Position numbers and translations under genes: made by a program. Below, piece by piece: positions 12,401-51,628 of a stretch of 64,000 nt of DNA; position 1 is the first letter of the stretch; every line of letters begins with the position of its first letter. Source of the DNA: Theodoxus fluviatilis (lineage: Eukaryota > Mollusca > Gastropoda > Cycloneritida > Neritidae). Under the pieces are notes generated by a model, which saw only the letters and a program-made list of their open reading frames with translations, made no database searches and was not told the origin of the DNA. Location: positions 1-64,000 of the forward strand of contig JAWQFJ010017174.1 in assembly GCA_034096865.1 (NCBI GenBank). The letters are read 5' to 3'.

Positions 12401-15400
12401 AGTTACCTCCCCCCCAGAGATCAGAGAATGAGCGCTTTTGCGCGGGAATTGTCTGCCGATAGGGGGCGCTTGTGATTCGCGTCACTGACTCGCTAGCAGC
12501 AAAGGCTGACAGTGTATGTTGTGGTTTGTTTTGTTGTTTGTGTCCAGGCCAAGTATTTTCCCGTCTGTTAACACTTGGTTAGATCATCTGCATGATATAA
12601 TAAGCCCACCTGTCAAGTTGTGAGATAATTGAGCAAAAAACAACGGAGTTCTGGCCATTTGTAATACAAAACATGCAGGTACACAGAGGTTCTTGTCACG
12701 TGACCAAATCGCAGTATTTTGATTGGCGGAATAGCTCTTTGCTGTCTGCTACATCGTGTATGTTGTGGTTTGTTTTGTTGTTTGTTTCCAGGCCCAGTAT
12801 TTTTCCGTCTGTCAACACTTGGTTAGATCATCTGCATGATATAAGAAGCCCATGCACCCGCCAAGTTGTGAGATAATTGAGCAAAAAACAACGGAGTTCT
12901 GGCTGTAATACAAAACAGAAAAATTTGGGAGCACTTTTCTTCACAAATATTTTAATCCTTCAAATAAACGTCATTAAAAAATATTAACCGATTAAAAAAA
13001 ATTCTACAATGTTTCTACTTTTTTGTGCTTTTTAATGGTGTATTTTAATCCTCCCCCCCCCCCCCCCCCCCAAAAAAAAAAAAAATCATTGTGACATACC
13101 TAGATTAGATTAGTATTTAACGAAATTGCCAACAACTTGAACAAGCCACTGAACAAAATCCTGCCATTTTCCACCACTTCGGTAATTTATAACACATTAA
13201 CTATCACCGAAAAATATATAGATCAATAACTATTGTACAGCGTCAAAACAATGCGATTGTGAATCTGAGAAAACTCTTGAACTACCTTGCCACCAAATCA
13301 GCCTTTCGTCCAGAGATCCGTGCATTTCTCCGACGTAATGCAGCTCTCAACTCTTGGTTAGTCCACTTTCCGAATGGTTTTGCCATTTTCGGTAGTCACA
13401 AGATGCAGAAATCGCAAAATAAGGCTCAAAGAGGTTCGCCGGAATGAAAGTTACAGTACGGAACAGAGATTCACTGACAGAGAAGGTTGACGCGCCTCGA
13501 CGGCGCCACCTAGCGGCGAGTTGCTTCCCTTTACCCGCGCAAAAGCGCTCATTCCCTGTATCAATGGCTGATGAATAAACCGACACTCTATCCTACCAGA
13601 AAACTGTCTTGGGTCATCACTACATCTGTGACATACCCAAGAACATTACACTCTCCAAATAAATGGACAGTGAGGAAGATGAGAAAGACAAGGAGGTTGA
13701 GGCAAAGGAAAAGGGGGAAGAGGAGGAGCAGAAGGAGAAATGGCTGGATGAAAAAGAAAGCGGAACAGGAGTTGGAAATGCAGACAAAACACGAATAGAA
13801 TAAGAGGAGTGGATATTGGAGGAATTCAAATTAATCTACAGAGGAATTTCAAGAGATGCACTCACTCTCCATCCTCTGCACCAGGTCCTTATTTTTTGCT
13901 GCCTCCTCCAGTGTCAAGGAGGATCCCTCCCTTGGCACGTAGAGCACAGTCTTGCCCTCCAACTTCCACCGCGTGTCAGTCAGGACTGCCAGAAACCGGT
14001 GCAGCTGACCAGAGAAGTCATTCTTGATGCCTTACAGGAGTCAAGGTCCATTACAAAAGACAGAATTTGAATAAGTCACTCATCTCTCCATCTTAAAGTT
14101 GGCTTGTCTGTATAATTACTATGTGGGTTCTGAAATTATGCTGCAAGCCCAATAATTATATGCAAAGTCAAATGATAACTCACTAACGCTTTTTTTAAAA
14201 GTCAAGATGAGTGGGCACATGGAAAATGATTCAAAATTTGACAGTCAAAAATGTCATGTCAGAGGCACTTACATCATACAGTTGATGAACACTGTTTTAA
14301 CCATACCATTGATAATCTATACATTTCATGTCTTCAAACATTTCCTCTTCATATGCTATCCACACCAACCTCTTAATCTATTCATTGCCCCCAAAACAAT
14401 ACATGTTATCTACACAAGGAATTCCACATCCATAAATCAGGATTCCTCTGACAGTGCAGCCTGGAAGGAAGGATACTGTCTGGCCAGGTGGTGTTGTCAA
14501 AGAAGACAGGAGCGTAGATACCGAGCATCACGCGAAGCAGGCTCTCGATGTGTGGCCCTTTGACAGTGCCGTACTGCACCTCACGCTGGAAGTTCTCTAC
14601 AGTGATGACCTCAGCATGGGGAGCCCTTATGAAGTAGGACAGCTGGTCCACGCCATAGGAAGGGATGGCATAGTCCAGCTGCAGGCCCCGTGACTTGTCA
14701 TTGTAGGCCACCAGGAGATGGATGGACGAGTCTTCCGCAAACCTGTTAATGGCATCTTCATGATCCTGTTGCCACAGCTCTTCTGAGAGCTCCACCAGAG
14801 TCATTCTCTCCTTGATCATCTGGCTCTGTAAGGAAAGGCATGGCCCAACTTGACTAAGATGGATTTGGTCATTTCATCATGTCATGCACCATCATCTACT
14901 CACCTAACAAAGGGAAAAGTTAACGAATAAAAGCTGCATAATGCAAAGGAGACTTGTCAAAGTAAATCACATTCACTGGAACAATAATTAAAAGGATAAC
15001 AAAATGATCAAGTACATGTTATCATTGTTATGTCAAGAGTATCTTCATCATACAAATATCAACGTATGACTCACTCATATACTAATGATGCCTAGACTCA
15101 TGGACACATTTTCTAGTTATGAAACAATAATGCATGATTATTTATTTTAAAAAATTATTCAACTTTTTTTCTGAACTTTCTCTCGAGTAGGCCAGGAAAT
15201 ATCTGCACAGAAGAAAGAACAAGAAGGGCAAAGCACATATGAATCACATGCTTGACCTTGACCTTTGCATGGCCTTGACCTTCAGGTGACCTTCAAGGTC
15301 AAGGTCAAACAACTACACCTAGCAATGACATCATACACTAAGAAATGCTTTACACACTTTTCCTACCAAAATACATGTGGCCTTGACCCAAGGTCAAGGT

Positions 15401-16531
15401 CATCAAGGTCATGCAACACAAAGCTGTTAATTCAATAATAGGAAGCACAATGGTGCTTATTGGCACTTTCTACCATGAGATATGGTCACTTTTAGTGGTT
15501 CACTACCCCATTTTGGTCACATTTCATAAGGGTCAAAGTGACCTTGACCATGATGATATGTGACCAAATGTGTCTCATGATGAAAGTACAACATGTTCCC
15601 CACATAATTATTAAGTTTGAAACAGTTATCTTCCATAGTTCAGGGTCAAGGTCACTTCAAAATATGTATACAATCCCACTTTGAAGAGCTCCTGTGACCT
15701 TGACCTTGAAGCAAGGTCAATCAAACTGGTATCAAAAGTTAGGGATTACTTTACCCTATACCCCAGATATAGGTCAGGTATCCAATCTCAAAAACTTCAG
15801 AGAAAATAGGGAAAATGTTTAAAATGGCTGTTTTTTAGAGAACATTTATGGCCCCTGCGACCTTGACCTTGAAGCAAGGTCAAGTCACTTATGTATTTTT
15901 TTGACGCCTTGTCATCATACACCATCGTGCCAAATAGGGTGTTGATAGACTTAATAGTCTCTGAGAAAAATCCAACGTTAAAGTTTTAAACGGACGCCCG
16001 GACACCCGGACAGACGAAACGGGTGAGTACATAGACTCACTTTTGCTTCACATGTGAGTCAAAAATTGTTGTGACTACAGAGACACTGAAAGGTAGTAAG
16101 GCAGAGAATTTCACTCTTTGTCAATGGCCAAGATTGCAAACTTCTGAACATGCAGGAAACACACTGAATATGACATCATATTTCACTCAACCTGTGATAG
16201 CAAAAAACAAAAGTTTGTATCAAATTCACACACACGCTCAAGCGCACACACACGCACGCACACATACACACGCGCGCGTGCACACGCACACACACACGCA
16301 CACAAATATTCACATACACACACACATGCACAAACAAACACACACACACACACACATATGCAGACACACATACACACACACACACACACGCATACACACT
16401 CACACACATTCACACACACACACACACATACATACATACACACACACTCATGCATACAGACAGACGCACACACTCACACTCACTCACACACTCACACACA
16501 CAAACACACACACAAACACACACACACACAA

Positions 16532-16577
<46 letters not shown>

Positions 16578-16592
16578 TCACTCACTCACACA

Positions 16593-16637
<45 letters not shown>

Positions 16638-16644
16638 ACACACA

Positions 16645-16693
<49 letters not shown>

Positions 16694-18833
16694 ACACATA
16701 CACACACACAGCCTTCTCTGCCCCTCTGTGAAGATCTCTACATCCATATTAAACAGAGTGACTGCAGAGGTGGCAGATGCTCATCAGACAATGCCCACTG
16801 CAAGTCAGGGACTAGAGGACAGTGCAGCAAGGCAGGCAGGTCAGACACTCACAACGGTGGGCCCATCTGGCTCTGCCACTGTTGCCTCCTCATCGTTGAG
16901 CTCTATGAGCATCTCTGCTGCAGCAGCAGCAGCAGCTCCAGCAGCATCAGCAACACCAGCATCCGTGACCTCAGAGGCTGCGACTGCATCAAAGCAAGCA
17001 ACAATCCTTGAGAACTGGATGTTTTGATACTATGGTCAACACAAGTAATGATGACCACTTCTCTGTGCACTAGTATCAAACTTGGGAAATCAGTCCACTG
17101 CAAGATATTATGTATATATGTATGTATGTATTTTGGCTCTTATATAGCGCCAATCTCACACCCAAAGGCATGCTCAAGGCGCTCAACACGTTCACCCTTT
17201 GAATAAAAGAGTTTTTAGCTGTGACTTGAAAGTCTGTATTGAAGGAGATTTCCTCAGTCTGTCTGGGATATCGTTCCAGAGTTTTGGTCCAGCATAAGAG
17301 AATGCTCTCTCCCCAGGTCCTTTCTGACATGTGTGCATCTTAAAAGGACTTTGCGCATAGGGCAAAGCTATTTATAGGGCCGCCGCAAACTGGGTCATTC
17401 CCTGACTGCTCTTTGACCCCCTAGAAGCAGGAAATTTCCATGAGCATAAATTGGCACTGTGCATGCTCCAGCACCCAAGCACCCTTCAAGATCAACCACG
17501 TTATCATTCTGTTTGTTTTCAGGTGCCAGTGAGGGATTGATCAAGCAGCCCAGCGATCAGGGGGTAAAGTGTAAAGCTGTTTCACACCTAGACATGGGTG
17601 ATGAGTTGCTGCATAAATCCATGCCCTTTACATTTTAAAACACCACCATATCACAAGTTTCAGCACATGTCAGGTTGGAGGGAAGAAATCATTGCAATTA
17701 CTCGATCTGCGTTTGTTTAATTTTTATGTGGGATGCAATGCTTCATAAAGTGGTCTCTATTCCTGACAAAATCAAATCTGATCATTTGTTAAACACAGCA
17801 GGTGTGGTAAGTTTTTTTTCCAATGATTTTTTCTAAATGTAATGGTTGTGTAGTTGAATATACTTTGTATTTAACAATGTACTGGAAATCTATTGTGAAG
17901 TCACAAAGCCTGAGATCATAAGAGGTAAGACTAATAACACAAATTGTTTGTAACACAACACTGCGAGAACACATTTAAGCACAGATGATAATTATGTTTC
18001 CTGAATTCTTCTTCTACAATGGACCCAGCAGCTGAGCAAACCCAGGAAGAGAAGTGTACATGACAATAAAGATGAGAAAGTCTTCAAGCCCGTTCAAAAG
18101 CATCCACATCAGTGGCATCACATCTCACTCCAGCAGTCCACTTGGGTCCCAGGAGGCGCACTCACTTAGAAGCAAGCAACATTGCCAGAATTGGATACTT
18201 TATCACAACAGCTGTAGCTGAAGACAGGAGAACTGTCCAAAAGAACACATTACTTTCATGCATGAAACTGAAAGTTGAGCATTTCTAAACATCTGAAAAC
18301 CACACGAGTTTCCCAAACTGTGCATTTCAGATTTTCAGAAAGAAAATTCAAGCACATGTCCATCATTCCAGACAGTCTGTGAATCCATCTTACTGTTTTA
18401 GTTACTGTTCATGCACACTGCCAGACATACATAATTTTTTAATGATGCACACTTCACTTTTCAGACATTTAATATACATGCTTTTTGGAGCATGAAATAC
18501 ATGCCCTTTAGATTCACAGTTTTAAAACCAAACATTGCATGGTTTTGAGGTCATGCATGCTTTCAATGCTTTCAAAAACGTGCAGTTTTGGGTTGCATCC
18601 AAAGACACAGGAAGCAGATCTATGGTTTTGCAACGGAAAGAAGAGGTGGAGAAGACCTCAGAAAAACGCCCACCTAGAGTTTCACCATCAGTGTTGCTGC
18701 TATGGAGACTCTCAGCAGGCTTGGGGGTGTTGCTCCTGCTTTGCTTGGGGGTGCTGGCCCGGGAGCTTTTCTGGGACCCTAGATCCTTGATGGAGCCAGC
18801 CTTGGAGGAGGCCTTGGATCCCTTGGCAGACAT
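268..18833 (-). CDS. DNAH2: Dynein axonemal heavy chain 2, N-terminal 712 codons (12 exons, 3' part off the left edge)
   Basis: This is a heavy chain of axonemal inner-arm dynein (the I1/f class in the known family), an ATP-driven microtubule motor of cilia and flagella. Only the N-terminal tail lies here; AAA+ motor, stalk and microtubule-binding domain would lie left of the window. Coding exons, 5' to 3' on the minus strand: 18833-18674, 16983-16853, 14825-14477, 14030-13866, 11389-11151, 10663-10472, 9991-9854, 9352-9245, 6602-6397, 5805-5676, 2199-2017, 402-268. They total 2,136 nt, all phases agree and no stop is met. Stretches such as GPLDEIEFWKNRCQDLSGIS, LAKSSYVAPFLKLAHQI, GWVLDKSSIFAQIDAFIQRC and LLEIESQFEKNLNILRAV match the vertebrate DNAH2 tail (DHC_N1 region) almost collinearly, which sets it apart from other axonemal heavy chains. 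The start at 18833 opens a Ser/Lys-rich, poorly conserved leader, as in other DNAH2 proteins. Confidence 0.95.
403..2016. other. DNAH2 intron between exons 11 and 12
   Basis: AT-rich intronic sequence without recognisable coding potential. Its only structured feature is the 39-bp tandem repeat at 737-930, which makes short open frames there meaningless. Confidence 0.7.
737..930. repeat. 39-bp minisatellite
   Basis: About five units of ctcacagctactgaatggna plus a variable half ending near catctgatta. The first unit is 35 bp and the last is degenerate. It lies in a DNAH2 intron. Confidence 0.85.
2017..2199 (-). CDS. DNAH2: DNAH2 coding exon 11
   Basis: 183 nt, acceptor ctctccatgcag and the weak donor gtcggt. 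Phase 0 of the next exon forces this donor; the downstream gtactg would break the frame. It encodes AIRRTIDKKTVEIYTMFNDE through HWARMLKKRIERSMM. Confidence 0.93.
2583..3483 (+). mobile_element. AGGTCA-rich dispersed element, copy A (3' end replaced)
   Basis: It begins with aacaagaagggcaaagccc (a small hairpin, GGGC..GCCC) and then gactcacatgcttgacc. It carries many TGACCTTGACCTT / AAGGTCAAGGTCA blocks and a GGACGCCC-type short tandem near 3200-3260. Instead of the usual 3' terminus it runs into a second internal segment and abuts copy B at about 3484. No transposase is visible, so it is probably non-autonomous. Confidence 0.75.
3484..4571 (+). mobile_element. AGGTCA-rich element, copy B with a duplicated 3' end
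   Basis: Starts at caaagcccatacgactcaca with the first few bases missing. It reaches the normal 3' hairpin terminus (gactcacttttgcttcgcat...gtgagtc) near 4311. About 260 bp of the same 3' region then repeats and ends with the same hairpin near 4571. This looks like a tandem partial duplication of the 3' end. Confidence 0.75.
4639..5577 (+). mobile_element. AGGTCA-rich element, copy C (carries an 80-bp insertion)
   Basis: A full-length copy from aacaagaagggcaaagccc to the terminal hairpin and gtgagtcaaaaa. Compared with the other copies it has 80 extra bases (4853-4932) flanked by TTAA on both sides. Confidence 0.8.
4853..4932 (+). mobile_element. 80-bp MITE with TTAA target duplication
   Basis: The sequence aagctgttaattcaag of the sister copies is split here as aagctgTTAA / TTAAttcaag. 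The insert ends are agt..taaaggtgtgattt and aaaccactttacact, which are imperfect inverted repeats. TTAA duplications are known for piggyBac and Kolobok-type transposons. Related units lie at 6069, 17564, 23091 and 38589. Confidence 0.7.
5676..5805 (-). CDS. DNAH2: DNAH2 coding exon 10
   Basis: 130 nt, acceptor atgtttgcag and donor gtgagc. It encodes FRAGVKDLEIMMQNVISSSF through DVFMHLSSRE, matching the RFRAGxKDLExM block. Confidence 0.94.
6069..6134 (+). repeat. Copy of the TTAA-type short repeat
   Basis: aaggtaaaggtgtggtttca then an ACTTATCACCCATG core and aaactgctttact; about 66 bp and similar to the insert at 4853-4932. It lies in a DNAH2 intron. Confidence 0.6.
6397..6602 (-). CDS. DNAH2: DNAH2 coding exon 9
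   Basis: 206 nt, acceptor cctcattgcag and the less canonical donor gtgctt. It encodes VCDAQIHFARRQDGEKSEMP through ILDVKATSWHDDYNR. The large 40-bp minisatellite lies in the intron directly upstream. Confidence 0.95.
6640..8985. repeat. 40-bp minisatellite array with higher-order repeats
   Basis: Roughly 58 units of a 40-bp monomer (ctgtcagtagtaagccattt + catgaacccctctgcaaaga). The left end is degenerate and the centre very homogeneous. Between 8041 and 8400 a four-monomer block repeats every 160 bp; the block starting at 8401 recurs at 8681 (280-bp period). It occupies most of the DNAH2 intron between exons 8 and 9. Array units differ by position, which indicates local amplification. Confidence 0.95.
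9245..9352 (-). CDS. DNAH2: DNAH2 coding exon 8
   Basis: 108 nt (36 codons), acceptor gtgtacag and donor gtatgt. It encodes MSKVHHRFSPIGWVLDKSSI and FAQIDAFIQRCKDLLE. Confidence 0.96.
9583..9725 (+). repeat. SINE-like unit (possible tRNA-derived head)
   Basis: ggcgtagtagctcagcctgt followed by ggcgatgaggtgtcatgatt and a cagttcctgcttgggatgac block. It resembles a degraded pol III A box / B box pair and recurs, diverged, four times at 61.2-62.1 kb. Family assignment is an inference. Confidence 0.45.
9854..9991 (-). CDS. DNAH2: DNAH2 coding exon 7
   Basis: 138 nt (46 codons, phase 0 to 0), acceptor cttttccag and donor gtgagt. It encodes MSNEIINRCCADIKLDKIFD through CCKQWKETYDR. Confidence 0.95.
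9992..11150. other. DNAH2 introns flanking exon 6 (apart from the exon at 10472-10663)
   Basis: Apart from exon 6 I see no repeats or coding segments here. Short open frames on both strands are exon shadows or chance. Confidence 0.6.
10472..10663 (-). CDS. DNAH2: DNAH2 coding exon 6
   Basis: 192 nt, phase 0 to phase 0, acceptor attttccag and donor gtgagt. It encodes EGSRQAESNLKFLTVLKDPC through WVNSEFYKSRERLTGILKK, matching the DNAH2 tail. Confidence 0.96.
11151..11389 (-). CDS. DNAH2: DNAH2 coding exon 5
   Basis: 239 nt from acceptor gctttcag to donor gtaagt. It encodes AMIHWSRQIKDVLSSQDAFE through FLKLAHQIK, the most diagnostic DNAH2 stretch in the window. Confidence 0.97.
11729..12143. 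mobile_element. MITE family with 9-bp target duplication, copy 1
   Basis: 415 bp from CATTCTGTGAACCC to CTAGAATG, flanked on both sides by the identical 9-mer AGCAGGCCC (11720-11728 and 12144-12152). The two ends share inverted CATTCT and a subterminal ACTCTGGCACAGTTC block, with a hairpin in each end. No coding potential. The 9-bp duplication is typical of Mutator-like transposons; the superfamily call is an inference. Confidence 0.85.
12426..13554. mobile_element. 1.1-kb terminal-inverted-repeat element
   Basis: The ends are GAATGAGCGCTTTTGCGCGG on the left and its reverse complement on the right, followed inward by GCCGATAGGGGGCGC and its counterpart GCCGCTAGGTGGCGC. The interior has a ~150-bp direct duplication (about 12517-12672 and 12759-12917) and a C19/A14 tract at 13053-13085. 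No transposase is seen, so it is non-autonomous. Target duplication is unclear. Confidence 0.75.
13866..14030 (-). CDS. DNAH2: DNAH2 coding exon 4
   Basis: 165 nt from acceptor ctcctgtaag to donor gtgagt. It encodes FSGQLHRFLAVLTDTRWKLE and KTVLYVPREG, the conserved LTDTRxKLEGxTVLYxP block of axonemal dynein tails. It exists only as a spliced reading, with no initiator Met in frame. Confidence 0.95.
14477..14825 (-). CDS. DNAH2: DNAH2 coding exon 3
   Basis: The acceptor ccttacag and the donor gtatcc bound 349 nt (phase 0 in, phase 1 out). The protein runs from SQMIKERMTLVELSEELW to MLGIYAPVFFDNTTWPD, the first strongly conserved DNAH2 block. Confidence 0.95.
14826..15217. other. DNAH2 intron 2, part next to exon 3
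   Basis: AT-rich intronic sequence; nothing recognised before the repeat at 15218. Confidence 0.6.
15218..16065 (+). mobile_element. AGGTCA-rich element, copy D (complete)
   Basis: 848 bp from aacaagaagggcaaagc to gtgagtcaaaaa. By eye it carries about 16 AGGTCA half-sites, most of them within TCAAGGTCA. It is immediately followed by a (CA)n tract. Confidence 0.85.
16226..16712. repeat. (CA)n-rich microsatellite, ~490 bp
   Basis: Interrupted CA repeats with CACT, CATA and CG interruptions in DNAH2 intron 2; on the DNAH2 sense strand this is a TG tract. It produces long His/Thr and Val/Cys open frames that are not genes. Confidence 0.95.
16853..16983 (-). CDS. DNAH2: DNAH2 coding exon 2
   Basis: The acceptor ttgatgcag and the donor gtgagt bound 131 nt, entered in phase 1 and left in phase 0. 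It encodes an Ala-rich acidic segment containing a seven-alanine run (from GCN repeats) and ELNDEEATVAEPDGPTV. The segment is not conserved, and the exon call rests on splice sites and phase. A long TG tract follows about 140 nt downstream on the sense strand. Confidence 0.75.
17118..17340 (+). repeat. Dispersed repeat with 'atatagcgcc ... aaggcgc' motif
   Basis: ggctcttatatagcgccaat and gcatgctcaaggcgctcaac form the recognisable ends of a common interspersed motif in invertebrate genomes. The remainder (gtttttagctgtgacttgaa..) is likely part of the same retroelement fragment. Class not determined. Confidence 0.45.
17564..17634 (-). repeat. Copy of the TTAA-type short repeat
   Basis: Reverse-oriented relative to 38589; contains aagtgtaaagctgtttcaca and ends at tttacattttaa, next to a TTAA. 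Confidence 0.5.
18674..18833 (-). CDS. DNAH2: DNAH2 coding exon 1 (start codon)
   Basis: The ATG is at 18833-18831. The exon encodes 53 residues of a basic Ser/Lys/Thr-rich leader (MSAKGSKASSKAGS...) and ends CTAG|gtgggc in phase 1. A plausible acceptor (ttttcccag) just upstream would start this exon at 18861, leaving a short 5' UTR. The leader is low complexity, so the start choice rests on frame and on continuity with exon 2. Confidence 0.8.
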
Positions 18834-19306
18834 GGTTGCAGGGCTTGGGGGTCTCTCTCACCTGGGAAAACCAGGGTCTTTGGTAGACATTCACATGATA
18901 ATTTTCGGGTGCAGGGTTGGGGTGTGATGGGATGGGGTGCAAGTGGGCAGTGGGGAAAGGGGGTTGGAGTGTGGGTGTGGGTGTGGATTGAAGGTGAAAA
19001 GTGAGAGAGGAGAGGCTGGAGTGAGGGATGGGTGGGAGTCGAGAGCTGGATGGCTGAAGAAACTGTGAAGATGTGTCAGTTCAGTGGATATCATGAGGGA
19101 AAAGTCAACTGAATTCAGATTAAACATACCTGTTAACTACCAAAAAAAGGTGAGTCTTGATATATAGTTATTTCGTTATGGACATGACATGACACTGTTT
19201 GAAATAAAAAGAAATGTGTCTGACGAAAGAAGACATTGATTTTAAAATTAAGTAGCTTCCAGTCTTTCGCAACTCAACAAAACCAAACGATCTACACACA
19301 ACTCAA

Positions 19307-19325
19307 ACACACACACGTGCACGCG

Positions 19326-19358
<33 letters not shown>

Positions 19359-19359
19359 T
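19307..19359. repeat. (CA)n/(CG)n alternating purine-pyrimidine tract
   Basis: acacacacgtgcacgcgcgc followed by a CA run; strictly alternating purine-pyrimidine with potential to form Z-DNA. It lies in the presumed DNAH2 5' UTR intron. Confidence 0.85.
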
Positions 19360-19896
19360 CATTACATGCATCCCTTCGAACATCCACCAGTCCTGCATGC
19401 CATTGCACAGGCATGGATTTAACGCACTCTTTCGCTTCAGTGCTCATATTACATGTAACTATAGTAAACTATCAGACAGGAAAATTCCTGGCACAAGACC
19501 AATATATGAGTTGACAACTTCTAATCAAGCTTTTTTCATGATCTGTCGTGAGCTAAAGAAACGAAGAAAACCATAAAATGCTCTAAAGACACAACATTCG
19601 TTTGTTTTTATAGAATCTACATGGATTCCATATGAAATTACGGCTAACAAAACAATAACCTTTTTTCCATCATGAATGGTGAATCACTGAATGCCGTATC
19701 GGTGCATGGAAACCGCCAGTTACAATTTGTTACAGAATCATTCATTCCACATAATAATTCAAATGTTCTGTCGTGCAATGCACACATTACTTATCTTATA
19801 CAGAAACGAAATGTTCTCACCTTCAGAATCTACTCATTTCGTGTGCTATCCGTTTGAAGTACAGTCAGGCACGCAGCGAGGCTGCAGGTATTTACC

Positions 19897-20088
19897 TTGA
19901 CAACCATCTAACCTTTGACATATCGCAATTTCTCGCGACGTACTTCCTTCCGCAAGGGAAGTAATTTGATGCCAAAGCATCCGCAAGTATTAACGATGTC
20001 CAACGCACTCAGGCAATTTTGAAAATTTAATATTTGGCCTATCTCCAGACTGCAACAGGAAAGACTTAGTTCTACTTTAGCTCCTGAA
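19897..20088. promoter_or_regulatory. Candidate bidirectional promoter between DNAH2 and ZC3H13
   Basis: The stretch contains tttctcgcgacgtacttcct (a TCTCGCGA-like motif and an ETS-like CGGAAGGAAGT on the reverse strand), features common in TATA-less animal promoters. On the minus strand a donor-like site (AAG|gtaaat, exon end at 19896) could end a non-coding DNAH2 first exon, spliced to the acceptor at 18861. No transcript evidence is available, so this is an inference from position and motifs. Confidence 0.4.
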
Positions 20089-50720
<30,632 letters not shown>

Positions 50721-50794
50721 GTGTCAGTGCTTCTCTGTTGGACGGTGCATGGTGAGGTTTGCCAAGCTTTAGCCTGCTTTGATGTCCATTCACC

Positions 50795-50945
50795 TTGCTT
50801 GGGGTCTAGAAAGCCTACAAAGGCTGATAGGCTGTAAAACACCATCCATCCATTTTGGGCCTAGAAAGCCTACAAACATTCACCTTGCTTGGGCTCTAGA
50901 AAGCCTACAAAGGCCTGCACCATCCATCCATTTTGGGCCTATAAA
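50795..50945. repeat. Short repeat duplicated in tandem (aaagcctacaaaggctgata)
   Basis: Two diverged copies of cttgcttgg-tctagaaagcctacaaagg with ccatccatccattttgggcc between; related to 23565-23625 and 58862-58912. Confidence 0.5.
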
Positions 50946-51002
50946 CTGAAGTGTGGAATCGTCAGATGACTTTTGAGACACACAGTATCACTGAAGCAGT
51001 TC

Positions 51003-51039
<37 letters not shown>

Positions 51040-51622
51040 GTGAGTGTGAGTGTGTGTGTGTGTGCATGTGTGTGTGTGCAGAGAAAGAGAGATAAACATG
51101 TATGCTAAGGCAGTTTGTCATGTCCTGTACTTATGCAGGCCATCCTCTGGATTAGTGTTCCAGATATTTCCATTGAGGATGTCCTTTTGTGTGGACACAG
51201 TATCAGTTGCAAAAAGTAAGCATTTAATCTAGTTTTATGGAGAGATACTTTAACCGGCAGATGAAACAACTGTGAAATTTAACAAACTTTAAAGCAAGGT
51301 GCAGATGAGAGATTTGTTTTCCCCATATGCACAGAAATGTATGATTTTGAAATTAATATTATCAACCTCATGAAACACATGAGTTGGGCTTCAAGTTTGC
51401 TGTAATGGAGGGCTTTTCAAAGCAAGGAGTAATCCATGAATGAATTCAAAGGATGGTGCATGGGAAATGCATGATACAATTCCTTCATCTGGTCTACTGT
51501 GGCAAAATTGGAGATGCTTCATTGATAGTGAATCTAGGTTCATGCAGTCTGTAAGATCTTTGGGGTGTATACATGGCTTGTGCTTCAGGTTGTTGATTTC
51601 ATTTCTGTTATTGGCTGTCTGA

Positions 51623-51628
51623 AATAAA
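51623..51628 (+). terminator. Candidate ZC3H13 polyadenylation signal
   Basis: AATAAA about 900 nt after the stop codon in gaaataaatgtagc. Which signal is used cannot be told from sequence. Confidence 0.35.

Larger units (their letters stand above)
16984..18673. other. DNAH2 intron 1 between coding exons
   Basis: Holds a dispersed repeat at about 17118-17340 (cttatatagcgccaatctca, a common invertebrate interspersed motif ending in ...aaggcgctcaac) and a TTAA-type short repeat at 17564-17634. The remainder is unremarkable. Confidence 0.55.

Noticed and set aside
16071..17027. Long His/Thr-rich (plus) and Val/Cys-rich (minus) open frames
   Set aside because: Produced entirely by the (CA)n microsatellite; the real coding sequence there is the small DNAH2 exon on the minus strand.
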